In this document: positions 1 to 4,816 of the stretch, in pieces | How positions within the stretch are numbered: position 1 is the stretch's first letter | How the letters are laid out: each line of letters opens with the position of its first letter | Source: Bacteroidales bacterium | GTDB lineage: Bacteria; Bacteroidota; Bacteroidia; Bacteroidales; UBA1556 | Length of the DNA: 6,399 bases | Direction of reading: 5' to 3' | Assembly: GCA_023145955.1 (NCBI GenBank) | Contig: JAGLDA010000032.1 | Span: 1 to 6,399, forward strand | The notes under the pieces: generated by a model | Seen by the model: only the letters and a program-made list of their open reading frames with translations | Told to the model about the DNA's origin: nothing | Databases searched by the model: none | Position numbers and translations under genes: made by a program

Positions 1-9
1 CATAAACTG

Positions 10-41
10 TCTATTTGCAAAATTATATATATATTTGCAAA
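10..41 (+). promoter_or_regulatory. Promoter of the Rrf2 gene with paired TTTGCAAA operator-like sites
   Basis: TATATTTG at 30-37 matches the Bacteroidota -7 consensus TAnnTTTG exactly and would start transcription near 44, leaving a leader of about 40 nt before the ATG at 86. The 10-mer TATTTGCAAA occurs at 12-21 and again at 32-41, exactly 20 bp apart (two helical turns). Its core TTTGCAAA is a perfect 8-bp palindrome. One copy lies in the -33 region and the other overlaps the -7 element, a layout suited to repression by a dimeric regulator, most simply the Rrf2 protein itself. No convincing -33 TTTG at normal spacing is visible. The repeat and -7 match are seen; operator function is inferred. 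Confidence 0.55.
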
Positions 42-85
42 CTACTACATGAGGGTAGCATATTACTCTTATTAAATATTAGCAA

Positions 86-499
86 ATGAAATTATCAAAG
101 ACATCAACCTATGCCTTAAGGGTTTTGAGTTATATGATTAACTCAGACAAACAGGTGTTTTCTGCCAAGTACTTGGTTGACAAGCTTGATGTGCCTGATA
201 AATATCTTCGTAGATTAATGACCGATATGTCTAAGAATGGTTTTATAAAGAGTATGCAAGGTAGAGATGGAGGTTATGTATTTGCTAAATCTCCAAATAA
301 TATATACTTATCAAATGTAGTAGATGCCGTTGAAGGAATGCAAAACTATACAGGTTGTATAATGGGACACGAGCAATGTAGTAGTACAAATCCTTGCAGT
401 TTGCACGAAACCTACGGCCCTATTCGTGATGAATTACTTAATTTTTTAAATACAACAAGTATTAATGAACTTAAGAATAAGGATATTATGAAATTTTGA
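86..499 (+). CDS. Rrf2-family Fe-S transcriptional regulator (NsrR/IscR-like)
   Basis: A 137-residue winged helix-turn-helix regulator of typical Rrf2 length. The N-terminus (MKLSKTSTYALRVLSYM) is the standard Rrf2 first helix. Residues about 26-46 form the HTH with the recognition helix around PDKYLRRLM, and 57-68 (MQGRDGGYVFAK) are the wing with the family's GxxGG-like turn. Cys91, Cys98 and Cys104 (C-X6-C-X5-C) are at the positions that bind a [2Fe-2S] or [4Fe-4S] cluster in IscR and NsrR; spacing of the first pair varies within the family. The gene lies upstream of, and in the same direction as, a nitric oxide reductase, so an NO-sensing NsrR-like repressor is the best inference, but sequence alone does not separate NsrR-type from other Fe-S Rrf2 proteins. 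The start is supported by the promoter at 30-37 and by the N-terminus matching the family. A near-copy of the operator-like octamer (TTAGCAAA, 79-86) touches the start codon. Confidence 0.93.
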   Translation: MKLSKTSTYALRVLSYMINSDKQVFSAKYLVDKLDVPDKYLRRLMTDMSKNGFIKSMQGRDGGYVFAKSPNNIYLSNVVDAVEGMQNYTGCIMGHEQCSSTNPCSLHETYGPIRDELLNFLNTTSINELKNKDIMKF

Positions 500-520
500 T
501 TTTTTTTATTAATATATACT

Positions 521-530
521 ACTTTAAAGT
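521..530. promoter_or_regulatory. Perfect 10-bp palindrome upstream of the NO reductase
   Basis: ACTTTAAAGT is its own reverse complement and lies between the regulator and the reductase, 97 bp before the reductase ATG. It is A/T-rich and centred on TTTAAA, as are several known NsrR operators, but it is too short to assign. It is a candidate binding site only; chance occurrence is quite possible at this base composition. Confidence 0.25.
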
Positions 531-546
531 GGCATATAATTACGAT

Positions 547-573
547 AAAGAAGTTTTTAGATTAGCTTCTTTT
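547..573 (+). terminator. Probable Rho-independent terminator after the Rrf2 gene
   Basis: AAAGAAG at 547-553 pairs perfectly with CTTCTTT at 566-572; a U-G and a U-A pair extend the stem inward, leaving a loop of about 8-12 nt. The 3' arm runs directly into TTTTT. The stem is modest and A/T-rich. It lies 48 nt after the Rrf2 stop and 54 nt before the reductase ATG, so it would largely separate the two transcripts, or act as a leader hairpin if transcription of the reductase starts upstream of it. Confidence 0.45.
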
Positions 574-581
574 TATACAAA

Positions 582-597
582 ATAATCTAGAGATTAT
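582..597. promoter_or_regulatory. Inverted repeat ATAATC-N4-GATTAT upstream of the NO reductase
   Basis: Perfect 6-bp arms (582-587 and 592-597) flank a 4-bp spacer TAGA, centred about 37 bp before the reductase start codon. The arm and spacer geometry resembles the TTGAT-N4-ATCAA sites of FNR/CRP-family regulators, though the outer bases do not match. It could be an operator for an Rrf2 or Crp/Fnr-type NO sensor. No clear TAnnTTTG promoter is visible between 500 and 626, so the reductase promoter is probably weak or activator-dependent. Confidence 0.3.
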
Positions 598-626
598 CAA
601 TACATATAAATTAAATTTTAATAATT

Positions 627-2864
627 ATGAAACAAACATTACTTGACAAGTTTATGACAAAGAAAGGTCTTTATACGGCCTTTTGGTTCATAGCTATCTT
701 CATGGTAACTGCTTTGATTTATTTCACAGCAAACCTACAGAAGGAAGTCCCACCGATAGCCAAAGAGGTAAAATCGGCTTCGGGGGAAGTGCTTTACACT
801 TACGACGATGTGGTTGAAGGTAAAGGGTATTTCCAACAATTTGACCTTATGGACTGGGGTTCAATGTTAGGAATGGGAGCCTATATGGGTCCTGATTTCT
901 CAACTGAGTTTTTTCACCATCGTGCCGTATATCTTTACGATTATTACGGAAAAGAGATGTTTGGATTATTGGCTAAAGACTTAACCGCTATTCAAACTGC
1001 TGCAGTAAAAGAGAGAGTGAAGCAAGATTTCCATGAAGAAACAAAGCTAAATGAAGAGGGCGTTACTTATACTGATGCTTCTGCTGAAGCATTTAAGAAG
1101 AATGTGATTCACCTTACAAAAATGCTTGTGGAAGGAGATCCTGAAAGAGCGTTCCCAGGTGGAGTAATCCGTACTGAAGAAGCACAAAAAATTGCTTGTT
1201 TTGTGGATTGGTCGCAAATGGTTGCATCATCAATCAGACCTGGTACAGAAGGCACTACCTCTGAAAGAACATGGTCTAATAACTGGCCTCCTGAGCCATT
1301 AGTTGATCAGGACACATCATACAATAATCATATTGTATCTCTATGGGAATTCCTATTATTATGGGTATTAACTATTGTTGTAATTTTCCTTACTTATGAG
1401 TATTTACTTAAAAAGGATAAAGCAGAAGATTTACAGCCTGCTATGAAGATTACAAAAATGTTCCCTTCTCAAAAGAAATTATTAAAATACGTACCTATAG
1501 TTTCATTACTATTTGTTGTCCAAGTCTTTTTAGGAGCTTATTTGGCTCACCTTTATGCTGACCCAACAAACGATTTTATTTTTCCTCAAGAGTGGTTACC
1601 ATTTAACGTAATTCGCTCTATACATACTCAATTAGCAATACTATGGGTAGCTGTAGGTTGGTTAGTTGGAGGTTTATTAATTGCTCCTTGGATAGCAAAT
1701 AAAGATCACAAATTCCCTTGGTTAGTAGATATACTTTGGTTGGCATTATTAATTGTAGCCGTTGGATCTATGACGGGTCTTTATATGGGTGCTACTGGTC
1801 AAATGCGCGAAACTTGGTTCTGGTTAGGAAACGAAGGTCGTGAATTACTTAACCTTGGTCGTGTATGGGATATTGGACTTCTTATTGGACTAGTTTTCTG
1901 GTTCTTACTTATTATTAGTCTTATCAAAAAGGCATCAACAAATAATCCAATTGTAGGTACTATTATATGGTCAGCATTTGGTATTGCAACTTTATATATT
2001 GCAGGTATGATGCCTATTCATAAAATTGAGCCTAACTTTACTGTTGATGATTACTATCGTTGGTGGGTTATTCACCTATGGGTAGAATTAACTTTTGAGT
2101 TATTTGCCGCAGGTACTATAGCATTCTTTAGTGTTTCTTTAGGTCTTGTTTCTCAAAAAGTAGCAGAAAGAATTATGTTCTTCGAGCTTTTCTTAATGAT
2201 GTTAGCAGGTACTTTAGGAGTAGGACACCATTACTGGTGGCAAGGTCTTGATGAGTATTGGATTGCAATTGGCGGAATTTTCTCTGCTATGGAGCCTCTA
2301 CCTCTTGCTCTTATGGTTGTTGAAGCCTGGAAAAACTATCGAGAAAAACGCGCTTTGGGTGGTGAAGTCAACGACTTTACAACACCATTTATGTGGATTA
2401 CAGGTTCGGTAGTACTTAACTTTATTGGAGCTGGTGTATTTGGTATGATTATTAACACACCTACTATATCTTATTACTCACACGGTACATATCTGATTAT
2501 GCCTCACGGACATACTGCCCTATTAGGCGCTTTTGGTTATGTTTCTATAGCATTCCTTTATATGACTTCAAGAGCAAATGCACTTGCAAATGGTTATATC
2601 TGGAATGATAAATTGAGTAAGATATCTTTCTGGTCATTAACATTAGGAGTACTACTATTCTCTGTACCAACAATGATGATTGGTTTGGAGCAAACTAGAG
2701 CTGCTGCTGAACTTGGATACTATTTTACAAGAACTCGTGAAGCCCTTGATGCTATGGACGGTTGGATGTGGTTCCGTATTCTTCCAGATACTATGATGAT
2801 TGGTGGAGCTGTTGGTGTATTTATTGACTTATTCATGAAAACATTCATGGGTAAGAAAGCATAA
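627..2864 (+). CDS. norB: Quinol-dependent nitric oxide reductase (qNOR), single-subunit NorB
   Basis: A 745-residue integral membrane enzyme of the haem-copper oxidase superfamily that reduces two NO to N2O in the cytoplasmic membrane, taking electrons from quinol. The length and the long periplasmic N-terminal domain (about 37-235, between TM1 at 15-36 and TM2 at 237-260) are the NorC-like extension of quinol-type NorB; it has no CxxCH motif, so no haem c. I count 14 membrane segments, as in known qNORs. The catalytic residues are intact. His333 (SIHTQLAILW) and His629 fit the low-spin haem b ligands, and His627 (MPHGH) the haem b3 ligand. His483, His534 and His535 (HLWVE, GVGHHYWW) fit the FeB ligands. 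Glu487, Glu491 and Glu556 (FSAMEPLPL) are the conserved active-site glutamates. There is no frameshift or truncation. It is the only reductase gene here; no norC, norD, norQ or nos genes are present. A role in NO detoxification or a partial denitrification step is inferred. Confidence 0.96.
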   Translation: MKQTLLDKFMTKKGLYTAFWFIAIFMVTALIYFTANLQKEVPPIAKEVKSASGEVLYTYDDVVEGKGYFQQFDLMDWGSMLGMGAYMGPDFSTEFFHHRAVYLYDYYGKEMFGLLAKDLTAIQTAAVKERVKQDFHEETKLNEEGVTYTDASAEAFKKNVIHLTKMLVEGDPERAFPGGVIRTEEAQKIACFVDWSQMVASSIRPGTEGTTSERTWSNNWPPEPLVDQDTSYNNHIVSLWEFLLLWVLTIVVIFLTYEYLLKKDKAEDLQPAMKITKMFPSQKKLLKYVPIVSLLFVVQVFLGAYLAHLYADPTNDFIFPQEWLPFNVIRSIHTQLAILWVAVGWLVGGLLIAPWIANKDHKFPWLVDILWLALLIVAVGSMTGLYMGATGQMRETWFWLGNEGRELLNLGRVWDIGLLIGLVFWFLLIISLIKKASTNNPIVGTIIWSAFGIATLYIAGMMPIHKIEPNFTVDDYYRWWVIHLWVELTFELFAAGTIAFFSVSLGLVSQKVAERIMFFELFLMMLAGTLGVGHHYWWQGLDEYWIAIGGIFSAMEPLPLALMVVEAWKNYREKRALGGEVNDFTTPFMWITGSVVLNFIGAGVFGMIINTPTISYYSHGTYLIMPHGHTALLGAFGYVSIAFLYMTSRANALANGYIWNDKLSKISFWSLTLGVLLFSVPTMMIGLEQTRAAAELGYYFTRTREALDAMDGWMWFRILPDTMMIGGAVGVFIDLFMKTFMGKKA

Positions 2865-2878
2865 TATCAATTAAATAT

Positions 2879-2934
2879 ATAATACTATACTGGCTGAAGG
2901 CAATAATACCATCAGCTTGTATAGTATTATTTTT
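2879..2934 (+). terminator. norB: Strong Rho-independent terminator after norB
   Basis: A perfect 12-bp stem (2879-2890 with 2919-2930; inner ten bases AATACTATAC/GTATAGTATT) encloses a second stem GCTGA/TCAGC (2893-2897 with 2912-2916) and a GG/CC tip, and is followed by TTTT at 2931-2934. It begins 14 nt after the norB stop and ends the NO reductase transcript, so the STAS-like gene downstream is probably a separate unit. The A-rich 5' flank is weak, so it acts mainly for the plus strand. Confidence 0.85.
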
Positions 2935-2952
2935 AATCTAAAAAGCATAATT

Positions 2953-2962
2953 ACATATATGT
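2953..2962. repeat. 10-bp palindrome ACATATATGT upstream of the STAS-like gene
   Basis: A perfect palindrome centred about 46 bp before the expected transcription start of the STAS-like gene. This position would suit an activator, but a purely A/T-centred 10-mer can easily arise by chance here. Confidence 0.2.
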
Positions 2963-2989
2963 TTATTCCAAATATGCGGTAATTTATAC

Positions 2990-2998
2990 TACTTTTGC
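2990..2998 (+). promoter_or_regulatory. -7 promoter element of the STAS-like gene
   Basis: TACTTTTGC matches the Bacteroidota -7 consensus TAnnTTTG with the following C that all five such elements in this window share. It lies 30 bp before the ATG at 3028, which predicts a leader of about 20-25 nt. No -33 TTTG is seen at the usual distance. With the terminator just upstream, it makes the STAS-like gene its own transcription unit. Confidence 0.6.
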
Positions 2999-3027
2999 AC
3001 AACCAAAATTGAGAAACCAAAATATAC

Positions 3028-3408
3028 ATGCAAAATTCAGAAACATACTATAACGAGGATCTCGAGGGCGTAATATGGAAAATTACAGGAGACATTAGTT
3101 ATTTTGACTTTAGATCTGTTGCTGAAATAACTCATCTATTAAGAGAACGCAATAGCTCATCAAAGCAAATAAATAATATTATATCCCTTGAGTTTCTTTC
3201 TGATGAAATCATAGAATATATTTATTCAGTATACTTTCCTAGAGCAATAGAAAGCGGCCTGAAATATTTTGCTTTTTTAATTCCTGATAATAATACCGGG
3301 AAACAAAGTATGAATATAGCAAATAAGGGAGCCGCAAAAAAATATAATATCGAGATAGAGTACTTTAGCAATAAGAGTGAAGCTTTTGCTTGGCTTAAAT
3401 CAAAATAA
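3028..3408 (+). CDS. Small STAS/SpoIIAA-like protein of unknown function
   Basis: A 126-residue soluble protein without signal peptide or membrane segment. The pattern fits a compact alpha/beta domain of the SpoIIAA/STAS-like type seen in many Bacteroidota hypothetical proteins: a first strand pair (11-21, LEGVIWKITGD), a helix (28-42), a hydrophobic strand (49-54), a helix running into the motif FPRAIESGLKYFAFLIPDN (70-88), and a C-terminal strand plus helix IEIEYFSNKSEAFAWLKSK (108-126). STAS domains usually serve as protein-interaction or small-ligand modules in signalling; no conserved phosphorylatable serine of the anti-sigma-antagonist type is evident, and no partner kinase is nearby. 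It has its own promoter (2990-2998) after the norB terminator, so its link with NO reduction is only positional. The start is supported by the -7 spacing and A-rich upstream bases. CDS certain; family assignment moderate; function unknown. Confidence 0.85.
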   Translation: MQNSETYYNEDLEGVIWKITGDISYFDFRSVAEITHLLRERNSSSKQINNIISLEFLSDEIIEYIYSVYFPRAIESGLKYFAFLIPDNNTGKQSMNIANKGAAKKYNIEIEYFSNKSEAFAWLKSK

Positions 3409-3425
3409 TATTATGCAGAATATTA
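3406..3425. terminator. Weak hairpin between the convergent STAS-like and porin genes
   Basis: TAATATT (3406-3412) and AATATTA (3419-3425) form a 7-bp stem with a 6-nt loop, starting at the stop codon of the STAS-like gene and lying in the 30-bp gap before the converging porin. All pairs are A-T and no T-tract follows, so termination here would be inefficient. Confidence 0.25.
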
Positions 3426-3436
3426 GAATAAGTATA

Positions 3437-3478
3437 CATTAAAACTGCAATTCCATTAATAAGCTAGCTATTATTGCA
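3437..3478 (-). terminator. Possible terminator overlapping the 3' end of the first porin gene
   Basis: Read on the minus strand, TGCAAT (3478-3473) pairs with ATTGCA (3451-3446), enclosing an inner AGCTAGCT palindrome with flanking A/T pairs. The 3' arm is followed by GTTTTAA, which includes the stop codon. A terminator inside the last dozen codons would be unusual, but there is no other good minus-strand hairpin before the convergent gene. The pairing is seen; function is inferred. Confidence 0.3.
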
Positions 3479-4548
3479 TCCTTTTTGCTAAATTCTTTAC
3501 GCAAAGTAATATCTGCTTGAATTTTGAGGCTGTTCCCAACTACATATTTACTAATTCCCAAGGTATAATCCTCAGCATCATGGTATTGAGCCAAATTATC
3601 GGGATTCACCATAGAGTACCTTCCAGATATTTCCCACATATTATCAAATAAATAGCCTGATTGTATATTTATACCCCAGCCAGTATAATATGAGCCTTTA
3701 TAGTTATTCAAATTATCATATACCACAACATCTCCTTCAGAAACACTCCTATGGGCAGCTTCAATAAGCGCAGACAACCCTTTATATTTCAATAGAAAAT
3801 CAAAACCAACTAATACCAAATCAGATTCTGAGTTAAGATCTACTCCCACCTGCCCCATACTCTTATACGCATTGGTATTATAGTTGATATATGCTGTTGC
3901 AATAATTTTTACACTTTGTTCCTTATAAATATCTGAGGTGATATACTCTCCCTTCTTTTTAAAACTTCCAAAAGGCAGTATTTCAATCTTTCCAGTACTC
4001 GATACCCCCGAATTGTATTTTTTGTTCAAAATTCCATTTCCTGCTGTAAGAGCATATTTATCTCTTATAATCATATTACCCACATTAAACTTATGATGAA
4101 GTTGAAATCCGATATCTCTGTCTAAAGTAAAAGCATTATTAAAAATGGACCTATTTGTCAATTGTAGGTTGGCAGAAGAAACTAGCCTCTCGTGATTACT
4201 TGGCAATTTTGTTTGTCCAAACCAAATATCAAAATTACCCATTCTATATTTTATTACAGCATCACGTACGTAACCATTTACAACATCATATTCTATTTTA
4301 TATCTCAAATTTCTATTATAAAAATAGCCATCAAATTTTAGTCTTGCTCTTGCAATTTTCGCCATATTTGTTAACGAACTATCACTACCGTTATACATAA
4401 CATCCCACCTAGGCTGTATCCTAGTTCGGGCAATCATGCTAAAGGTTTCTTCAGAATTTTCTATCCTATAACCACCACCAAGCTCTTTATACTGTGCAGC
4501 TGAAACAAACGAGATAAGGACAAATAATAAGATAAAATTAGCTTTCAT
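3439..4548 (-). CDS. Outer-membrane porin of the O/P (phosphate-selective) family, first of two
   Basis: A 369-residue predicted outer-membrane beta-barrel. Residues 1-18 are a Sec signal peptide (Lys3, hydrophobic core, FVSA-A cleavage near 17-19). The mature part has alternating amphipathic strands and ends in ELQF, the C-terminal aromatic signal for BAM insertion. Family hallmarks are the first strand ARTRIQPRWD (40-49), the block ARARLKFDGYFYN..LRYKIEYD (67-88), VRDAVIKYRMGNFDIWFGQTKLPSNHERLVSSANLQL (94-130) and the following RSIFNNAFTLDRDIG (133-147), all characteristic of Porin_O_P proteins. Members include the phosphate and pyrophosphate channels OprP/OprO of Pseudomonas, but in Bacteroidota the substrate is generally unproven and cannot be read from this sequence. 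It is in tandem with a second, clearly diverged family member upstream (4817-6034). The start codon gives a proper signal peptide. The 5' region has an inverted repeat (4573-4598) that may control it. Confidence 0.9.
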   Translation of the reverse strand: MKANFILLFVLISFVSAAQYKELGGGYRIENSEETFSMIARTRIQPRWDVMYNGSDSSLTNMAKIARARLKFDGYFYNRNLRYKIEYDVVNGYVRDAVIKYRMGNFDIWFGQTKLPSNHERLVSSANLQLTNRSIFNNAFTLDRDIGFQLHHKFNVGNMIIRDKYALTAGNGILNKKYNSGVSSTGKIEILPFGSFKKKGEYITSDIYKEQSVKIIATAYINYNTNAYKSMGQVGVDLNSESDLVLVGFDFLLKYKGLSALIEAAHRSVSEGDVVVYDNLNNYKGSYYTGWGINIQSGYLFDNMWEISGRYSMVNPDNLAQYHDAEDYTLGISKYVVGNSLKIQADITLRKEFSKKDAIIASLLMELQF

Positions 4549-4572
4549 ATTCTATAATGCATTAATTAGGTA

Positions 4573-4598
4573 ACACTTGCATACCAACATGCAGGTGT
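4573..4598. promoter_or_regulatory. 26-bp inverted repeat before the first porin gene
   Basis: ACACTTGCAT and ATGCAGGTGT are 10-bp arms with one mismatch around a 6-bp spacer, ending 25 bp upstream of the porin ATG (4548). On the minus strand TACACCTG (4599-4592) is a poor -7 match overlapping the outer arm, so the repeat could be an operator on the porin promoter or a leader hairpin. A perfect palindrome TAATGCATTA (4555-4564) lies between it and the start codon. I do not recognise the regulator. Confidence 0.45.
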
Positions 4599-4608
4599 AT
4601 GTCACATG

Positions 4609-4650
4609 AAAAAAAATAATCATTCCCTATTGGGTTAATAATTATTTTTC
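4609..4650. terminator. Bidirectional hairpin terminator in the gap between the porins
   Basis: AAAAATAAT (4612-4620) pairs perfectly with ATTATTTTT (4641-4649). Inside, ATT/AAT (4622-4624 with 4637-4639) and CCC/GGG (4625-4627 with 4632-4634, loop TATT) extend the stem after one mismatch and a bulge. The A-tract on one side and T-tract on the other make it terminator-like in both directions; on the minus strand it is followed by eight T. It would shield the first porin from transcription coming from upstream. Confidence 0.55.
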
Positions 4651-4656
4651 TACTAT

Positions 4657-4673
4657 TGGATTCATAAAATCCA
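4657..4673. repeat. Small hairpin TGGATT-N5-AATCCA
   Basis: A perfect 6-bp stem with a 5-nt loop between two larger hairpins in the inter-porin gap. It has no T-tract. If the gap is transcribed as a leader or small RNA, it would be one of its stem-loops. Confidence 0.25.
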
Positions 4674-4710
4674 TTTATCACCAGACTTGAATCATAATTG
4701 TGATTACTGC

Positions 4711-4752
4711 AAAAACAAAAAACCTGAATAAAAAGTTTTCTTTTCCTTCAGG
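4711..4752 (-). terminator. Rho-independent terminator downstream of the second porin gene
   Basis: On the minus strand CCTGAA (4752-4747) pairs with TTCAGG (4728-4723), and after a 2x2 internal loop AAAAG/CTTTT (4744-4740 with 4735-4731) closes a TTTT-complement tetraloop. The stem is followed by TTTTTTGTTTTT (4722-4711). It lies about 65 nt after the stop codon of the 405-residue porin and should end its transcript, so the two porins are probably not a simple operon. Confidence 0.75.
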
Positions 4753-4759
4753 CCTTAGA

Positions 4760-4768
4760 TACTTTTGC
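4760..4768 (+). promoter_or_regulatory. Plus-strand -7-like element antisense to the second porin
   Basis: TACTTTTGC is identical to the -7 element before the STAS-like gene. Transcription from it would start near 4775 and run antisense into the 3' end of the second porin gene. No gene follows on this strand, so it may be chance or drive an antisense RNA. Confidence 0.3.
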
Positions 4769-4793
4769 TTCTTTTAATTTTCAATTATTAAAA

Positions 4794-4802
4794 GCAAAGA
4801 TA
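4794..4802 (-). promoter_or_regulatory. Minus-strand -7-like element in the gap between the porins
   Basis: TATCTTTGC (minus strand) matches the -7 consensus exactly and lies 14 bp beyond the stop codon of the second porin. Transcription would start near 4788 and either stop at the hairpin 4711-4752, giving an RNA of about 75-80 nt, or read through to the first porin with a leader of about 240 nt. No good -33 is seen. Confidence 0.35.
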
Positions 4803-4816
4803 CAATACTTTTTATA

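Noticed and set aside
22..34. Alternating AT run between the two TTTGCAAA copies
   Set aside because: Only about 12 bp and in an A/T-rich promoter spacer; not a meaningful microsatellite.
42..58. Possible hairpin CTAC...GTAG in the Rrf2 leader
   Set aside because: Only four Watson-Crick pairs; too weak to be a riboswitch or attenuator.
720..900. Higher GC (about 45%) at the start of norB compared with about 30-35% further on
   Set aside because: The reading frame and family match are continuous and the region encodes the soluble periplasmic domain, whose residue composition differs from the membrane part. This is not enough to claim a fusion or transfer boundary.
627..2864. Cytochrome c oxidase or c-type NOR as alternative identity
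   Set aside because: The HLWVE motif, the active-site glutamates, the long NorC-like N-terminal domain without CxxCH and the 14 membrane segments fit quinol-type NOR, and no separate norC is present.
4155..4400. An 81-codon open frame on the plus strand
   Set aside because: It lies wholly within and antisense to the well-supported first porin, has a low-complexity translation rich in Tyr, Leu and His with no recognisable domain, and no promoter before it.
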